DNA of 40,588 nucleotides, taken from the NCBI GenBank assembly GCA_031261635.1, contig JAISJH010000082.1, forward strand, positions 1 to 40,588. The letters are read 5' to 3'. This stretch comes from Oscillospiraceae bacterium. Its GTDB lineage: Bacteria; Bacillota; Clostridia; Oscillospirales; Oscillospiraceae. The notes under the pieces were generated by a model, which saw nothing but the letters and a program-made list of their open reading frames with translations, was not told where the DNA came from and ran no database searches. The translations under genes and the position numbers were made by a program. Shown in pieces: positions 1-8,535 of the stretch (the first letter of the stretch is position 1; each line of letters opens with the position of its first letter).

Positions 1-77
1 CGCGCGTGGGGCAAATGTTTTTCCTCCGTATTGCCCGAACTCTTGCAAGGGAACACCCCCACGCGCGTGGGGCAAAT
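1..77 (-). CRISPR. Leader-proximal end of a type I-E CRISPR array (truncated by window edge)
   Basis: A 28-29 nt repeat ends at 77 and its last 16 bases recur exactly at 1-16, giving a 61-bp period and one spacer of 32-33 nt (about 17-49). Read on the minus strand the repeat starts ATTTGCCCC and ends GGGGGTGTTCC with a central CG-rich palindrome. That resembles known I-E repeats and puts crRNA transcription in the same direction as the cas operon. Only one full repeat and one partial repeat are visible; the rest of the array lies outside the window. Confidence 0.9.
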
Positions 78-111
78 AGTCGCGTACTCTTGCTTTGACC
101 GCTGTCCTCAT

Positions 112-140
112 ACTAAAAATCTTTAGGAGAAAACTGTGAA
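112..140 (-). promoter_or_regulatory. Possible crRNA promoter inside the 3' end of cas2
   Basis: On the minus strand TTCACA (140-135) is followed after 17 bp by TTTAGT (117-112), which overlaps the cas2 stop codon. Transcription would start near 105, about 28 nt before the first repeat. Matches to consensus are partial, so this is a weak call. Its position is notable because only 35 bp separate the cas2 stop from the array. Confidence 0.3.
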
Positions 141-526
141 TCTCTCTGCTTTTCCAGTCGCGCTTTGTTGCCTCGCCTCGCTTTCAAATAGTTCGATGCT
201 TTGGACGCGCCTTGCTGATATGAGTTTAACTCGCGACTGATTAGCCGCTTAGAATTTGGTCGCAGTATCAGCTTCAAACCGTCAAAGTTAATTGGTTCCC
301 ACGCTCCGCGTCCGTATACCTTAAAGTCATAGCCTTGCTCGGTGTCAGTAGAATAAACCATTATCGCATTGCCGCCCCTAATAAACTTACACACTCTTTC
401 CCACAATTTCTCACGCACCCTCGCGTTCAACTCGCCAACATAAAAACCGCTGTCTATTTCAATCAGCCACTTTGTTAAGTCGCCCCGCAAGTCCTGCTTT
501 GCGTTTTCTACCCTTAGTACGACCAT
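113..526 (-). CDS. cas2: CRISPR-associated Cas2, type I-E, with a C-terminal extension
   Basis: Cas2 dimerises and bridges two Cas1 dimers in the spacer-integration complex. The first 90 or so residues follow the I-E (CasFer) pattern: an N-terminal VVLRVENA strand, then LRGDLTKWLIEI, GFYVGELNARVRE, IMVYSTDTEQGYDFK and a terminal DGLKLILR strand. The E. coli type is about 94 residues. This one has 137, with a basic tail rich in Lys, Arg and Gln after about residue 92. The start overlaps the end of cas1 by 13 bp, so the two are probably translationally coupled. The stop lies 35 bp before the CRISPR array, so the extension occupies DNA that would normally be leader. Family assignment is firm; a function for the tail is not known. 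Confidence 0.93.
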   Translation of the reverse strand: MVVLRVENAKQDLRGDLTKWLIEIDSGFYVGELNARVREKLWERVCKFIRGGNAIMVYSTDTEQGYDFKVYGRGAWEPINFDGLKLILRPNSKRLISRELNSYQQGASKASNYLKARRGNKARLEKQRDSQFSPKDF

Positions 527-1518
527 ACCGCCTCCGTTTCTCCGCTCCCTTCATCGTCCGGGTCATCTTCTTCCGCTTCTATAGCGTCAGCGAGCTTACT
601 TCCGTAATTCTTGTTGCCGTCTACCTCGCCAAGTTTGTCGTCCCAAAGGTTAAGAATATCAACCTCCGGCGCGTCTTCACCCTCAATCTGTATAATTGAA
701 TGTAAATCTTTGATTATTTGTTTCAATAGCTTCGTTTTCTTGAATACGTCACGCGTTTCGCGCCTCACCGCTCCGGGAATGTCACCAACGCCACTCGCAA
801 CCATATCAAAAGCTATCGGGATAGTAATTGTGTGCTTATACAAGTCGGCTATGTCATAAACAAAGCTGTTTTCGTGACCCGTATGCACGAACCCGAGCGC
901 CGGGCTTAATCCCAGCGCGACTATTGCAGAGTGGCAAATGCCATATAAACACTGGTGAGCTGCTGTAAGAGCCTGGTTAATGCTATCGTTTGCGGTGAAG
1001 TCGTCCAAGTTATACGTCCGGTAATTCCAGGGTACGCCCGTCATTTTTGCCTGTTCATAGTAAACGCGCGCAATCCGCGTCCCCTCAAGTCCCCGAAGCT
1101 CTTGTATTGTTTTCCCGCTGACATCTTCTTTGAAACGCATTTGGTACATCTTACGGCATACGGCCGCCCGCGACTTTACGTTGCTCACGAGAGCCGCCTG
1201 CCGCTGAATTAGCTTTGAACTGGCGGACAGGGGCTTTCCGTGAGCGTAATAGCGTACACCCTGCTCGCCGACCCAGATAAACATTACTCCGCAGTCCGCA
1301 GCCAGCTCAACTGCGCGATGCGTTACTTTTGTTCCCGGTCCCAAAAGTAAGACGCTGAGCAGGGTCACAGGTACATTGACCGTTCCGCGGGTGTCCGTTA
1401 TTGTTATCGCGTTCTCTGCGCGGTTAATTACGCAACGCTCAACGTATAGAAATGTCAGCCTGTCGCTAATGCGATTTTGCTCTTGCAAGCCCGGCGTATT
1501 AGCAGATACTTTATCCAT
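514..1518 (-). CDS. cas1: CRISPR-associated Cas1 integrase, type I-E
   Basis: Cas1 is the metal-dependent integrase that inserts new spacers into the array. The 334-residue product has the expected beta-rich N-terminal domain (DRLTFLYVERCVINR, ITDTRGTVNVPV) and a helical catalytic domain with HTGHENSFVYDIADLYK, which supplies the conserved His and Asp. The upstream acidic ligand is probably the Glu in LTAAHQCLYGICHSAI or nearby. The reading frame is open further upstream, but the ATG at 1518 was chosen because it gives the family's normal N-terminus and overlaps the end of cas6e by 8 bp. The C-terminus carries a strongly acidic tail (EAEEDDPDDEGSGETE) opposite in charge to the basic tail of its neighbour Cas2. 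Whether the tails touch is speculation. Confidence 0.95.
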   Translation of the reverse strand: MDKVSANTPGLQEQNRISDRLTFLYVERCVINRAENAITITDTRGTVNVPVTLLSVLLLGPGTKVTHRAVELAADCGVMFIWVGEQGVRYYAHGKPLSASSKLIQRQAALVSNVKSRAAVCRKMYQMRFKEDVSGKTIQELRGLEGTRIARVYYEQAKMTGVPWNYRTYNLDDFTANDSINQALTAAHQCLYGICHSAIVALGLSPALGFVHTGHENSFVYDIADLYKHTITIPIAFDMVASGVGDIPGAVRRETRDVFKKTKLLKQIIKDLHSIIQIEGEDAPEVDILNLWDDKLGEVDGNKNYGSKLADAIEAEEDDPDDEGSGETEAVWSY

Positions 1519-2098
1519 CAATTTTACCCACGGTGAGCAGTCCCGCCCCATACGCCTTGCTACGACCAATTCCCCGCGTAAGCGCCTCACGAAACCCTAC
1601 TGCGTCTACGACCTCAAGAACGCCGTCAAATGTTGCCAGCGCGATAGTGATAGTATTCCCCTGCTTTTTGAAATCGAGCGTGTCGCGCTTTACTACTCTG
1701 TTCGACAGTAATTTGAAACCATTGGCTTCGGCTTTGCCGCATAGCCACTCTTCCTGCTGCTCAGTTGTAACGTGACCGAATATCCTGTTGCCCTTGCTCT
1801 TATCGCGTTTAGTGGGGCTGGCTTTAAGCGTAAAGCGATATTTCGCGCCTGTGCAAACTCCCGCAAGCAGCGCGTTGTAGGATTTTGTAACTACAACGCC
1901 GCCGAGCTGTTCAAATTTTTCAGGATTGCTCGGCTGTTGGTCGCTGACTACGAGAATTTTACTGTCGCTCACGCGATACAACTTTTTCGCGGAAGTTTCA
2001 AACGCCCCCGCGATAATGGCGTGGACAGTTTCAGGAGAATACAGCTTGCGCTGAACTTCGCGGATTGTGTCGTTGGCGAGTATCTGCGAAATATACAT
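1511..2098 (-). CDS. cas6e: Cas6e (CasE), pre-crRNA endoribonuclease
   Basis: Cas6e cuts the pre-crRNA at the base of each repeat hairpin and stays bound to the 3' end within Cascade. The 195-residue protein begins MYISQILAND, has a His at position 26 (SPETVHAI), the same position as the catalytic His of the E. coli enzyme, and ends with a glycine-rich GIGRSKAYGAGLL motif typical of RAMP proteins. It starts two bases after the cas5 stop and its end overlaps cas1, so it belongs to the same transcript. The array repeat has a CG-rich palindrome suitable for its hairpin substrate. No defects were seen. Confidence 0.94.
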   Translation of the reverse strand: MYISQILANDTIREVQRKLYSPETVHAIIAGAFETSAKKLYRVSDSKILVVSDQQPSNPEKFEQLGGVVVTKSYNALLAGVCTGAKYRFTLKASPTKRDKSKGNRIFGHVTTEQQEEWLCGKAEANGFKLLSNRVVKRDTLDFKKQGNTITIALATFDGVLEVVDAVGFREALTRGIGRSKAYGAGLLTVGKIDG

Positions 2099-2100
2099 AG

Positions 2101-2745
2101 CTACTCCCCTTTCGTAAACGTTGCCCGCGCTATGCGGGTTGCGTAGCGCTTATTGTTATGGTTGAACGAAACCGGCGTATCATTTCTGCTGATAGTGCCG
2201 TTTGCGTCGTCAAGCATTATCCGCATAGCCCCGGTTCCTTCCGCCTGCCGGGGTTCAGCCCTCAAGGCAGCCTCAAGCTCCAAATCGCTGGTATGCAGTA
2301 ACAACGGAAGCGTTGGCGGACAACTGCGCCGCCCGAGATACATCGGAAACTTTGGGCGACGCAACGCATCTTCAAGCCGCTTGATTAGCACGTCGTCGCC
2401 CTCAACCGCCGCTACAAAAACCGCGTCTTGCAGGTAGAAGCGGTTCGTAACATACGAACCCGCAGAACCGGGAACTTTTACAAGTTTCCCGTTTTTTCCG
2501 GCTTTGGTTACCGTTGCGGTGTGATAATCCCGCAACACGCTGCCCTGCTTGTCAGTACGCACGCCAAACTTCAGCGCGGCGAGGTCTGAAATATCATCTG
2601 TGACTTTCCGCCCCAGCGCCGCCGCGAGCAAACCTATTACGCCGCTTTTAGACGGCTCTTTTTCGCTTTGCCGCGTGTTGAATTTGCTGTTAATCCCCCA
2701 ACTCTGCAACGGCGCGGCTAACCTAAGCAGTAAGGTCATTTTCAA
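2101..2745 (-). CDS. cas5: Cas5e (CasD), Cascade subunit
   Basis: Cas5e caps the 5' handle of the crRNA in the type I-E Cascade complex. The 214-residue product opens with LLLRLAAPLQSWG, the diagnostic Cas5e N-terminus, followed by RQSEKEPSKSGVIGLLAAALGR, which is the conserved loop region, and FPMYLGRRSCPPTLPLL near residue 140. The start overlaps the end of cas7 by 23 bp, suggesting translational coupling. Length and motif order are as expected for an intact family member. Confidence 0.95.
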   Translation of the reverse strand: MKMTLLLRLAAPLQSWGINSKFNTRQSEKEPSKSGVIGLLAAALGRKVTDDISDLAALKFGVRTDKQGSVLRDYHTATVTKAGKNGKLVKVPGSAGSYVTNRFYLQDAVFVAAVEGDDVLIKRLEDALRRPKFPMYLGRRSCPPTLPLLLHTSDLELEAALRAEPRQAEGTGAMRIMLDDANGTISRNDTPVSFNHNNKRYATRIARATFTKGE

Positions 2746-3757
2746 GGTCCTCCGTTAGCTTGTTCAGCAGCTCGGTAAAAGTACCCGCTTCTACTTCGTA
2801 CTCGTGTTCCGCTTCATCGCACCATTTGCCGTAGACTTTGGCTTTATACTCTTTGAGCGCGGTAATGGACTTTTCAACGTAGCCGTCGTTACTCTTGATT
2901 GCGCGTTCAAACGCGCCGACAAGGTTCACCGGCTGGTCGCGCCGAACGGTTACAAGCAAATAGTCGGGAAGCGTACCGTTAGCAAAGGTGTTTTTCTTCC
3001 CCGTCGGCATCGACTTCGCAAAACCGGTCACAAACTCCTTGACCGCGCGAACAGCGTCCGCGTTGCCCACCTGCCGCGCAAGGTCGTGTACCGCTATGTT
3101 GGCATAGCGATAGAGCGTTGAGCTGTTAAATTCAACCGTGCCTATCATTGCTCCGCCGGCGTGGTCAGCTTCGCTTGCATCGTCTGCCGCAGTGAAGTAA
3201 TCGAACTCCATATCAACGCGGTGCGTACTTATCGCGTGCGCGACTTGACACGAAGCGTCAGAGTTTAAGTCGGGGTCGGCGGCAACCATACGCCCGTATA
3301 GGGCGATGTCGTAAGTGTTGTTGCCCGTCAAAGCCGCTTGAATTTGCGTCTTATTCGTTACGCCGTCAATCGCCAGTTGAGCAACCGCGTGAATTTGAGC
3401 CGGACTGATAAAGAACAGCGCGTCAAGTGTCCCTGCGGCGTTAATAAGCTTGGCAGCATTTAGAACGGCAGTAGCTTTTTTTCGCGCTTCTGCTTCCGCA
3501 AAGCTACTGTCAAGAGCTACAACGCTGTTGTCAAGAGCCGCGATGTCGTTTGCAATCACAGACACAAGATTTTTTGTGCGGATACCCTGCTCGGTGAAAA
3601 AACTGCGCGTCGCCTTCTTCCACGCTTGCGAGCTAACGCGGGCGCGGGTTACTCCGCCGTATACCGCTGTCTTAGGACTGCCCGTATCGTCGCGATTAAC
3701 GCAAGAGGGCGGAACTGTCTGGATTACGTGAACGTCTACGTAAAGGTTGTCTTTCAC
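2723..3757 (-). CDS. cas7: Cas7e (CasC/Cse4), Cascade backbone subunit
   Basis: Cas7e polymerises along the crRNA spacer to form the Cascade backbone. The 344-residue protein shows the family start (YVDVHVIQTVPPSCVNRDDTGSPK) within residues 5-28, followed by YGGVTRARVSSQAWKKATR, and a mid-region with HRVDMEFDYFTAADD and STLYRYANIAVHDL. These are characteristic CasC motifs. Its ATG overlaps the cse2 stop in a 4-bp ATGA arrangement. Cas7e is needed in about six copies per complex, and nothing visible in the sequence (such as an extra RBS) shows how its excess is produced. Confidence 0.95.
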   Translation of the reverse strand: MKDNLYVDVHVIQTVPPSCVNRDDTGSPKTAVYGGVTRARVSSQAWKKATRSFFTEQGIRTKNLVSVIANDIAALDNSVVALDSSFAEAEARKKATAVLNAAKLINAAGTLDALFFISPAQIHAVAQLAIDGVTNKTQIQAALTGNNTYDIALYGRMVAADPDLNSDASCQVAHAISTHRVDMEFDYFTAADDASEADHAGGAMIGTVEFNSSTLYRYANIAVHDLARQVGNADAVRAVKEFVTGFAKSMPTGKKNTFANGTLPDYLLVTVRRDQPVNLVGAFERAIKSNDGYVEKSITALKEYKAKVYGKWCDEAEHEYEVEAGTFTELLNKLTEDLENDLTA

Positions 3758-4326
3758 TGAATGTTATCTCCTTCGATTTTTGTTGATTTAGTTAGTTGCC
3801 AGAACTCACGTCCCCACTTTTGGGCGATGCTTTCCTTGTCAAACTGCCAGTCATACAAGTCAAGTGCAAACTCTACAAAATCTATGCCGGCGGCTTCCTT
3901 GCATTGCTTTACTAAACCCCGCACGTGAACGCTCAATTCTGTTATACTTCCGGCTGTGAGAACCGTGTTAAACCGTTTGGTTACTCCGTCGCTTGCAACT
4001 TCGGCGTTAGTTTCGCCCGTAGCAATCTGCCGAACCGCCCTGCCAAATTTCACGCTACCGTTATTGCCGCGCTTCCCCTGTTGCTGTACCGCAAAGAGCG
4101 TCAGCGCAATATGTACCGCGTTCTCCGCCTGCGGATTAGCCGATTCACTGAGATTTCCAAGCGTAAGCTCAAAAATCTCCGGGACTTCTCCGGGCGGCTT
4201 ACCCGCGCCGCGCCGTAGCTTCGCGAGAAGTGCCTTAGTTGAGGAAGCGTCAGGTGCATTAAAAGCTTTCGTGGTTACTCCTGCAACTGCCCGCTTTACT
4301 TCCTGTCGTGTCGATTCAGTATCCAT
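3754..4326 (-). CDS. cse2: Cse2 (CasB), Cascade small subunit
   Basis: Cse2 forms the helical belly of Cascade and stabilises the R-loop. The product is predicted to be mainly helical, with LAKLRRGAGKPPGE (about residues 37-50) and a second conserved stretch GRAVRQIATGETN, both typical of CasB. The open frame runs further upstream, but the ATG at 4326 follows a clear GGAGG at 4333-4337 and gives a 190-residue protein, close to the family length. It overlaps cse1 by 11 bp at its start and cas7 by 4 bp at its end. Confidence 0.9.
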   Translation of the reverse strand: MDTESTRQEVKRAVAGVTTKAFNAPDASSTKALLAKLRRGAGKPPGEVPEIFELTLGNLSESANPQAENAVHIALTLFAVQQQGKRGNNGSVKFGRAVRQIATGETNAEVASDGVTKRFNTVLTAGSITELSVHVRGLVKQCKEAAGIDFVEFALDLYDWQFDKESIAQKWGREFWQLTKSTKIEGDNIQ

Positions 4327-5950
4327 CGTCAACCTCCGTAGCGTTATTTTTAGTTTTCTTACTATCGCCGTATAGTGCTTTGTGCAACGCGGCTCTGAAT
4401 TTGCTCTCCGCAACCGCGGAAGTCATACCGTTGCGCCCGGTTATTGCGCCGCTTCCACAGGACTCAATCAGGTCGCCGGCTATATCCGTCAGCGTATCTT
4501 TGACGATTGACTTCCACTCGTCGAGTTTCTCCGTCATTTTGGTATTTTCGTCTATTTGTATCAGCCACCCTCTAAACTTAGGGTCAAGAGTGTTATACGC
4601 TTCAGCTTTAGCCGAATCGCGCTTACCATCAATCTTCGGGTCAGACTTACCACCGCCGGGCTTTGACGCTCCGCAAGCCTCTGCGAGCATAACCGCTAAA
4701 TAGCCTATGGCCGATACCGCCTTATCTGTAATCGCTACAAGGTCACTGATTCTCGGCGCCCAGCTATTACCCATATCCTGTAGGATAGCGGCGTTTACCT
4801 CAATGCTGTCGCTGTATATCTCGTCAATCGCCGACATCATCGCTCCGTAATCAATGCCTACGGTTTGAATGTTGAGTGTGTTGGCGTTTATTAGCTCGTA
4901 GTGGTCAAGCTCTGCAAGCCACAAAAGGCACTTCGCGGATTCTTTCAAATCTTCTTTCACAAATAGCGACCCGAAATCTCTCCACACTGCGCGGTTCGAG
5001 TGAAATTGTACGTACGATAACTCGGGCGGCTTTGCCGCTGTAGCTTTCGTACTCTTAACGCCCGCCATTGTCTCGCTTCGGAGAAGTACGCTTTTAGGAG
5101 TATCGTAGTGGAATACGAAACCTGTACATTTGTTACTGTCGTTCCACGTTAGCTCAACCTTGCGCCATAGCGTCGTCAGCAGGTCGGCTTGCGAATTGCT
5201 ATCGGCGGCTATCATTGTACGCTTCGCTACTGCCGGGAGTTCCCACACCGGTAATCTCGTTTCCCACAGTGTCCACCCGTTCGCTGCGTCTGCAAGAACA
5301 AAATTCAGCAACAGCGTCTTTTCAAGCGTCTCGCCCTTTGGTATGACAGCTCCGAATTGGCTTGTATGCGAAACTTTCACGCCTCCGATTATGTTGCCGT
5401 CTATAAGTTTGTCGTTTGCGACAAACTTTGCCGCGCTATCGCCATAGTCAATGTAGTGGAGCAACATACGCGCCGCTAAATCAGCGTTTAGCTCTTGCTT
5501 GTCTGCCCCGTTAATCTGATTGAACAGCCGAGCCTTGCCACCGCTCTGCGATATACTGCCGTGTAGTTTAGCCGCGTCATACGGCGTTCCGTGGTTCTCA
5601 ACGTGAACCTGCTTAAACGGCTTATCGCCTATCAGCCAGAACGCGTCCCGCTGTTCCTCGAGATACGCGAGTATCGTGCCAACATCTAGCCCCTCCGTCC
5701 ATTGCTTCTTCCACAAATCCAGCGCAGCTTCAAAACTTGGCAACTTCGTAGGCACAAGCGCGCGGTGCATTATCGCAAGCAACAGGCGCAGTATTGACAC
5801 GTCCACCGTCGGCAGCTCGTTTGCGAGCGTCGAAAGTTCCGAGGCTTGTGAAAATATCTGTTTTAGCGATAACTTCTGCTGTTTCCCCTGCGTGTCCAGA
5901 ACCAATATCCACGGCTCATCAAGCAAGTTAAACCTATTCGCATTTTTCAT
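4316..5950 (-). CDS. cse1: Cse1 (CasA/Cas8e), large subunit of Cascade
   Basis: Cse1 recognises the PAM and recruits Cas3 to the R-loop. The 544-residue protein begins with NRFNLLDEPWILVLD, the signature of this family, followed by ELPTVDVSILRLLLAIMHRAL (residues 43-63). It contains AKLHGSISQSGGKARLFNQI and ends with a helical bundle (ALHKALYGDSKK). It overlaps cas3 by 17 bp upstream and cse2 downstream. Family and completeness are clear. PAM preference cannot be read from sequence alone. Confidence 0.94.
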   Translation of the reverse strand: MKNANRFNLLDEPWILVLDTQGKQQKLSLKQIFSQASELSTLANELPTVDVSILRLLLAIMHRALVPTKLPSFEAALDLWKKQWTEGLDVGTILAYLEEQRDAFWLIGDKPFKQVHVENHGTPYDAAKLHGSISQSGGKARLFNQINGADKQELNADLAARMLLHYIDYGDSAAKFVANDKLIDGNIIGGVKVSHTSQFGAVIPKGETLEKTLLLNFVLADAANGWTLWETRLPVWELPAVAKRTMIAADSNSQADLLTTLWRKVELTWNDSNKCTGFVFHYDTPKSVLLRSETMAGVKSTKATAAKPPELSYVQFHSNRAVWRDFGSLFVKEDLKESAKCLLWLAELDHYELINANTLNIQTVGIDYGAMMSAIDEIYSDSIEVNAAILQDMGNSWAPRISDLVAITDKAVSAIGYLAVMLAEACGASKPGGGKSDPKIDGKRDSAKAEAYNTLDPKFRGWLIQIDENTKMTEKLDEWKSIVKDTLTDIAGDLIESCGSGAITGRNGMTSAVAESKFRAALHKALYGDSKKTKNNATEVDDGY

Positions 5951-8309
5951 ATTCTAAGCCTACCTCCTTTGAGTATTTCAGCTTGTACCCGCAAAGCTCG
6001 GCTTCGTTGTTGCCGTCGAGAACCAAGAATAAGTTGCCCAGCTCATCGCTTCTCGGTTTCGTAACTCCCGCTTCCAGCGCGTCAATGACTTTATCAATTA
6101 TCCACGGCGTACCGAACGCAACCGGAAGCCTCAAAGTTCGTAGTTGCAACTCTGTCGGGTCAAGCTGCGATAGATATTCGTCCGCGTATAATAACACCAC
6201 TTCTACGCTATCCTGCGTATCTCTGACTGCGCCTAGCCCTAGCTTCTCATTCCTGGAGCTAAACTCAAAATTGAGCATAGCTGATAACGACTGCTTCCCG
6301 GTGGTAAACGGCGAACCCAGCAAATACGTTTTTGCTTTCTCTCGTTTTTCCAGTATAAGCCTGTCGTATTCGTCCTTGCCGTCCGCCGCTCCTCCGTTGT
6401 AGGTTTCGTTTACAAGCGCGGCTATATCGTTTGGCAACGTAAGCTCCCGGCGCGGCTTTAACAAGCTCCTCGTCTTGTTTAGCAGATAATCAGTATAAAG
6501 CAGCCCGCTATGCTCGTTCTCCATTAAGTAGCATTTTGGCGTCGTCAGCTTGCCGGGTCGTGCTCTCTTGTGCCTATGCATACGCCCTATACGCTGTATG
6601 AGTAAGTCCATAGGGCAGAGGTCAGTTATTAGTACATCAAAGTCAAGGTCAAGCGACTGTTCTAAAACCTGCGTACCGACTACAATTAACTTATCACGCG
6701 GAGCGTTCATTCTGCTGTTCTTTCCTGTACGCTCCTGAATTATTTCCTCAACTGCTCCTCTGTCCTCCAACTTGAAGTATGAATGAAGCAAAATCGCGTT
6801 CTCTCCGGCTTCTTTTAACCGGGCATATATCAACTGAGCTTTCTTTACCGTATTACAGATAATTCCCGCTACTCCGCCATCAACCAGTTCGGCTCTCAAA
6901 AGCTCAATCGGCTCTTGCGCTTCGCGCAGTTGCACTGTCATCTGCTGATTAGTTGAAGCTATTGCGTGTTCGATAACTGCGCCGGACTTATCCGCGGTTG
7001 TTATCACGGGATATATATTAGTCAGCGTTATGTCCTGCTTGTTCAAGTACGCGTTTATTAGTTTCTGCTTACTCTCAACGGTGAGCGTAGCAGAAAGCAG
7101 CACAACAGGCACATTATACGCTCCGAGCCATTCCATAACCCTAGTCAGGTATACGTTCATATACGCGTCGTAAGCGTGTACCTCATCAATGACAACAACT
7201 TTATTTGCCATTCCGAGGTGACGCAGCATAAAATGCCGTTGCTTTAAGCAAGTTATCAACAACTGGTCAATAGTGCCGATTACGAAACTTGGGAAAAGCG
7301 ACAGCTGCTTAGTACCGGCGAGCCATTCGTTGATATAAACGCCTTCGCTTTTGTCGCCGTGAGTATCTAAAATATCGCGATAGTCGCCGCTCACTATCTT
7401 TTTACCGTGCAGCAAATCTATAGTTTGCGGCTCGTCAAGCCCTATTCGACCCGTCCAGTCTTTAATACGCGAAAACATAGCGTTTGAGCTTGCCTGTGTA
7501 GGCAGAGCGAAGTACAGCCCGCCGCAACCAAAGCGACTGGCCATAGTTTCTGCGGCTACCAGCGCGGCTTCCGTTTTGCCCTCGCCCATAGGCGCTTCTA
7601 TAATCAGGAGATTAGGCGCTCCCGCATTGAGAACGTCTGCAAGCGCAGACTGTAACGGACGGGGAATAAACGGTTTGGCAACCTCACCAAACCTATCGTT
7701 GAACACAGTAGACAGCTCGGACGCTACGGGTTTCCAGCTGTTACCCACAACTCTGCCGCTGCTCGCTATCCAGTCGCAGAGAATAACAAAGCCCGCAAGC
7801 AAAACCTGCCGCGGCAGGGAAAGTTCGCGAACCAAAGCGTTATTATCTATGTTAAGCGCGGCTTTGATAAGGTCAAACAAACGCGTCTGCTCTGCTTGAT
7901 AAACATTACTATCAAACCCACACTGTTGCTCGTAAGACGCTTTACGCAAATTGTTACGCATAGTCGTATCACTCGATTTACCGTGATGAGCGTCGATAAC
8001 TTCGCAGATAGATTTATCAAGCTGCGGAACTGAAAGGTTTAGCCTACGACGCAATATCTCATATGAGATAACATTATGCCACGGCTTGTTGCTGAAGTTA
8101 CCGCGAATATGGTTTTGAAACTCCGGGCTGGCTTTGCCGATGTCGTGAATACCCGCGCAAAATTTTGCGAAGTCGGTATCGCCAAGACACTGTGCAAGGT
8201 TCGGCGAAATAAAGCTGTCAAGCAGAGCTTCTGAAGCACGAAGAGTATTTAGCAAGTGTTCTTCAACTGATTCCGTGTGATTGTTGCGATTCTTAGCAAA
8301 AAACTCCAT
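5934..8309 (-). CDS. cas3: Cas3 nuclease-helicase, type I-E
   Basis: Cas3 is recruited to the Cascade R-loop and degrades target DNA processively. The N-terminal HD nuclease has GIHDIGKASPEFQNH (His55-Asp56) and AHHGKSSD (His108-His109). The SF2 helicase part has a Walker A loop APMGEGKTEAAL near residue 240, a DEVH box (VVVIDEVHAYD), motif III LLSATL and the C-terminal motif VI region LIQRIGRMHRH. At 791 residues it is somewhat shorter than the E. coli protein (about 888), but all catalytic motifs are present. It is the first gene of the operon, with a promoter about 70 bp upstream of the ATG and an AGGTAA-like RBS. Confidence 0.95.
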   Translation of the reverse strand: MEFFAKNRNNHTESVEEHLLNTLRASEALLDSFISPNLAQCLGDTDFAKFCAGIHDIGKASPEFQNHIRGNFSNKPWHNVISYEILRRRLNLSVPQLDKSICEVIDAHHGKSSDTTMRNNLRKASYEQQCGFDSNVYQAEQTRLFDLIKAALNIDNNALVRELSLPRQVLLAGFVILCDWIASSGRVVGNSWKPVASELSTVFNDRFGEVAKPFIPRPLQSALADVLNAGAPNLLIIEAPMGEGKTEAALVAAETMASRFGCGGLYFALPTQASSNAMFSRIKDWTGRIGLDEPQTIDLLHGKKIVSGDYRDILDTHGDKSEGVYINEWLAGTKQLSLFPSFVIGTIDQLLITCLKQRHFMLRHLGMANKVVVIDEVHAYDAYMNVYLTRVMEWLGAYNVPVVLLSATLTVESKQKLINAYLNKQDITLTNIYPVITTADKSGAVIEHAIASTNQQMTVQLREAQEPIELLRAELVDGGVAGIICNTVKKAQLIYARLKEAGENAILLHSYFKLEDRGAVEEIIQERTGKNSRMNAPRDKLIVVGTQVLEQSLDLDFDVLITDLCPMDLLIQRIGRMHRHKRARPGKLTTPKCYLMENEHSGLLYTDYLLNKTRSLLKPRRELTLPNDIAALVNETYNGGAADGKDEYDRLILEKREKAKTYLLGSPFTTGKQSLSAMLNFEFSSRNEKLGLGAVRDTQDSVEVVLLYADEYLSQLDPTELQLRTLRLPVAFGTPWIIDKVIDALEAGVTKPRSDELGNLFLVLDGNNEAELCGYKLKYSKEVGLEYEKCE

Positions 8310-8381
8310 ATTTTACCTCCGTCATCGTAGAGCTATGAGCGCAACCGGCATATTTCACCATTATTCCCTTATATAACCTAT

Positions 8382-8410
8382 ACTATAACACATTTTTCAT
8401 CGGCTGTCAA
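8382..8410 (-). promoter_or_regulatory. Promoter of the cas operon
   Basis: On the minus strand a perfect TTGACA (8410-8405) is separated by exactly 17 bp from TATAGT (8387-8382). Transcription would start near 8375, leaving a 5' untranslated region of roughly 65 nt before cas3. The 19-bp inverted repeat at 8429-8530 begins 18 bp upstream of the -35 box. Confidence 0.75.
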
Positions 8411-8428
8411 GCGTTATTAGACAAGGGT

Positions 8429-8530
8429 GTGGACTAATCGTGGAGTTTATAACTAAGACAGTCATCACCGCGTTTAGGTATACAGCGAAAGAGGTTTTGA
8501 AAAATCTTCATAACTCCACGATTAGTCCAC
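8429..8530. repeat. 19-bp perfect inverted repeat upstream of the cas promoter
   Basis: The arm at 8429-8447 (starts GTGGACTAATCG) is the exact reverse complement of 8512-8530, enclosing 64 bp. It lies between the cas promoter and the decayed mobile region. It could be an operator for a large dimeric regulator, the stem of a structured RNA, or the ends of a tiny insertion. No T-tract follows either arm, so it does not look like a terminator. Confidence 0.8.
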
Positions 8531-8535
8531 TCCCC

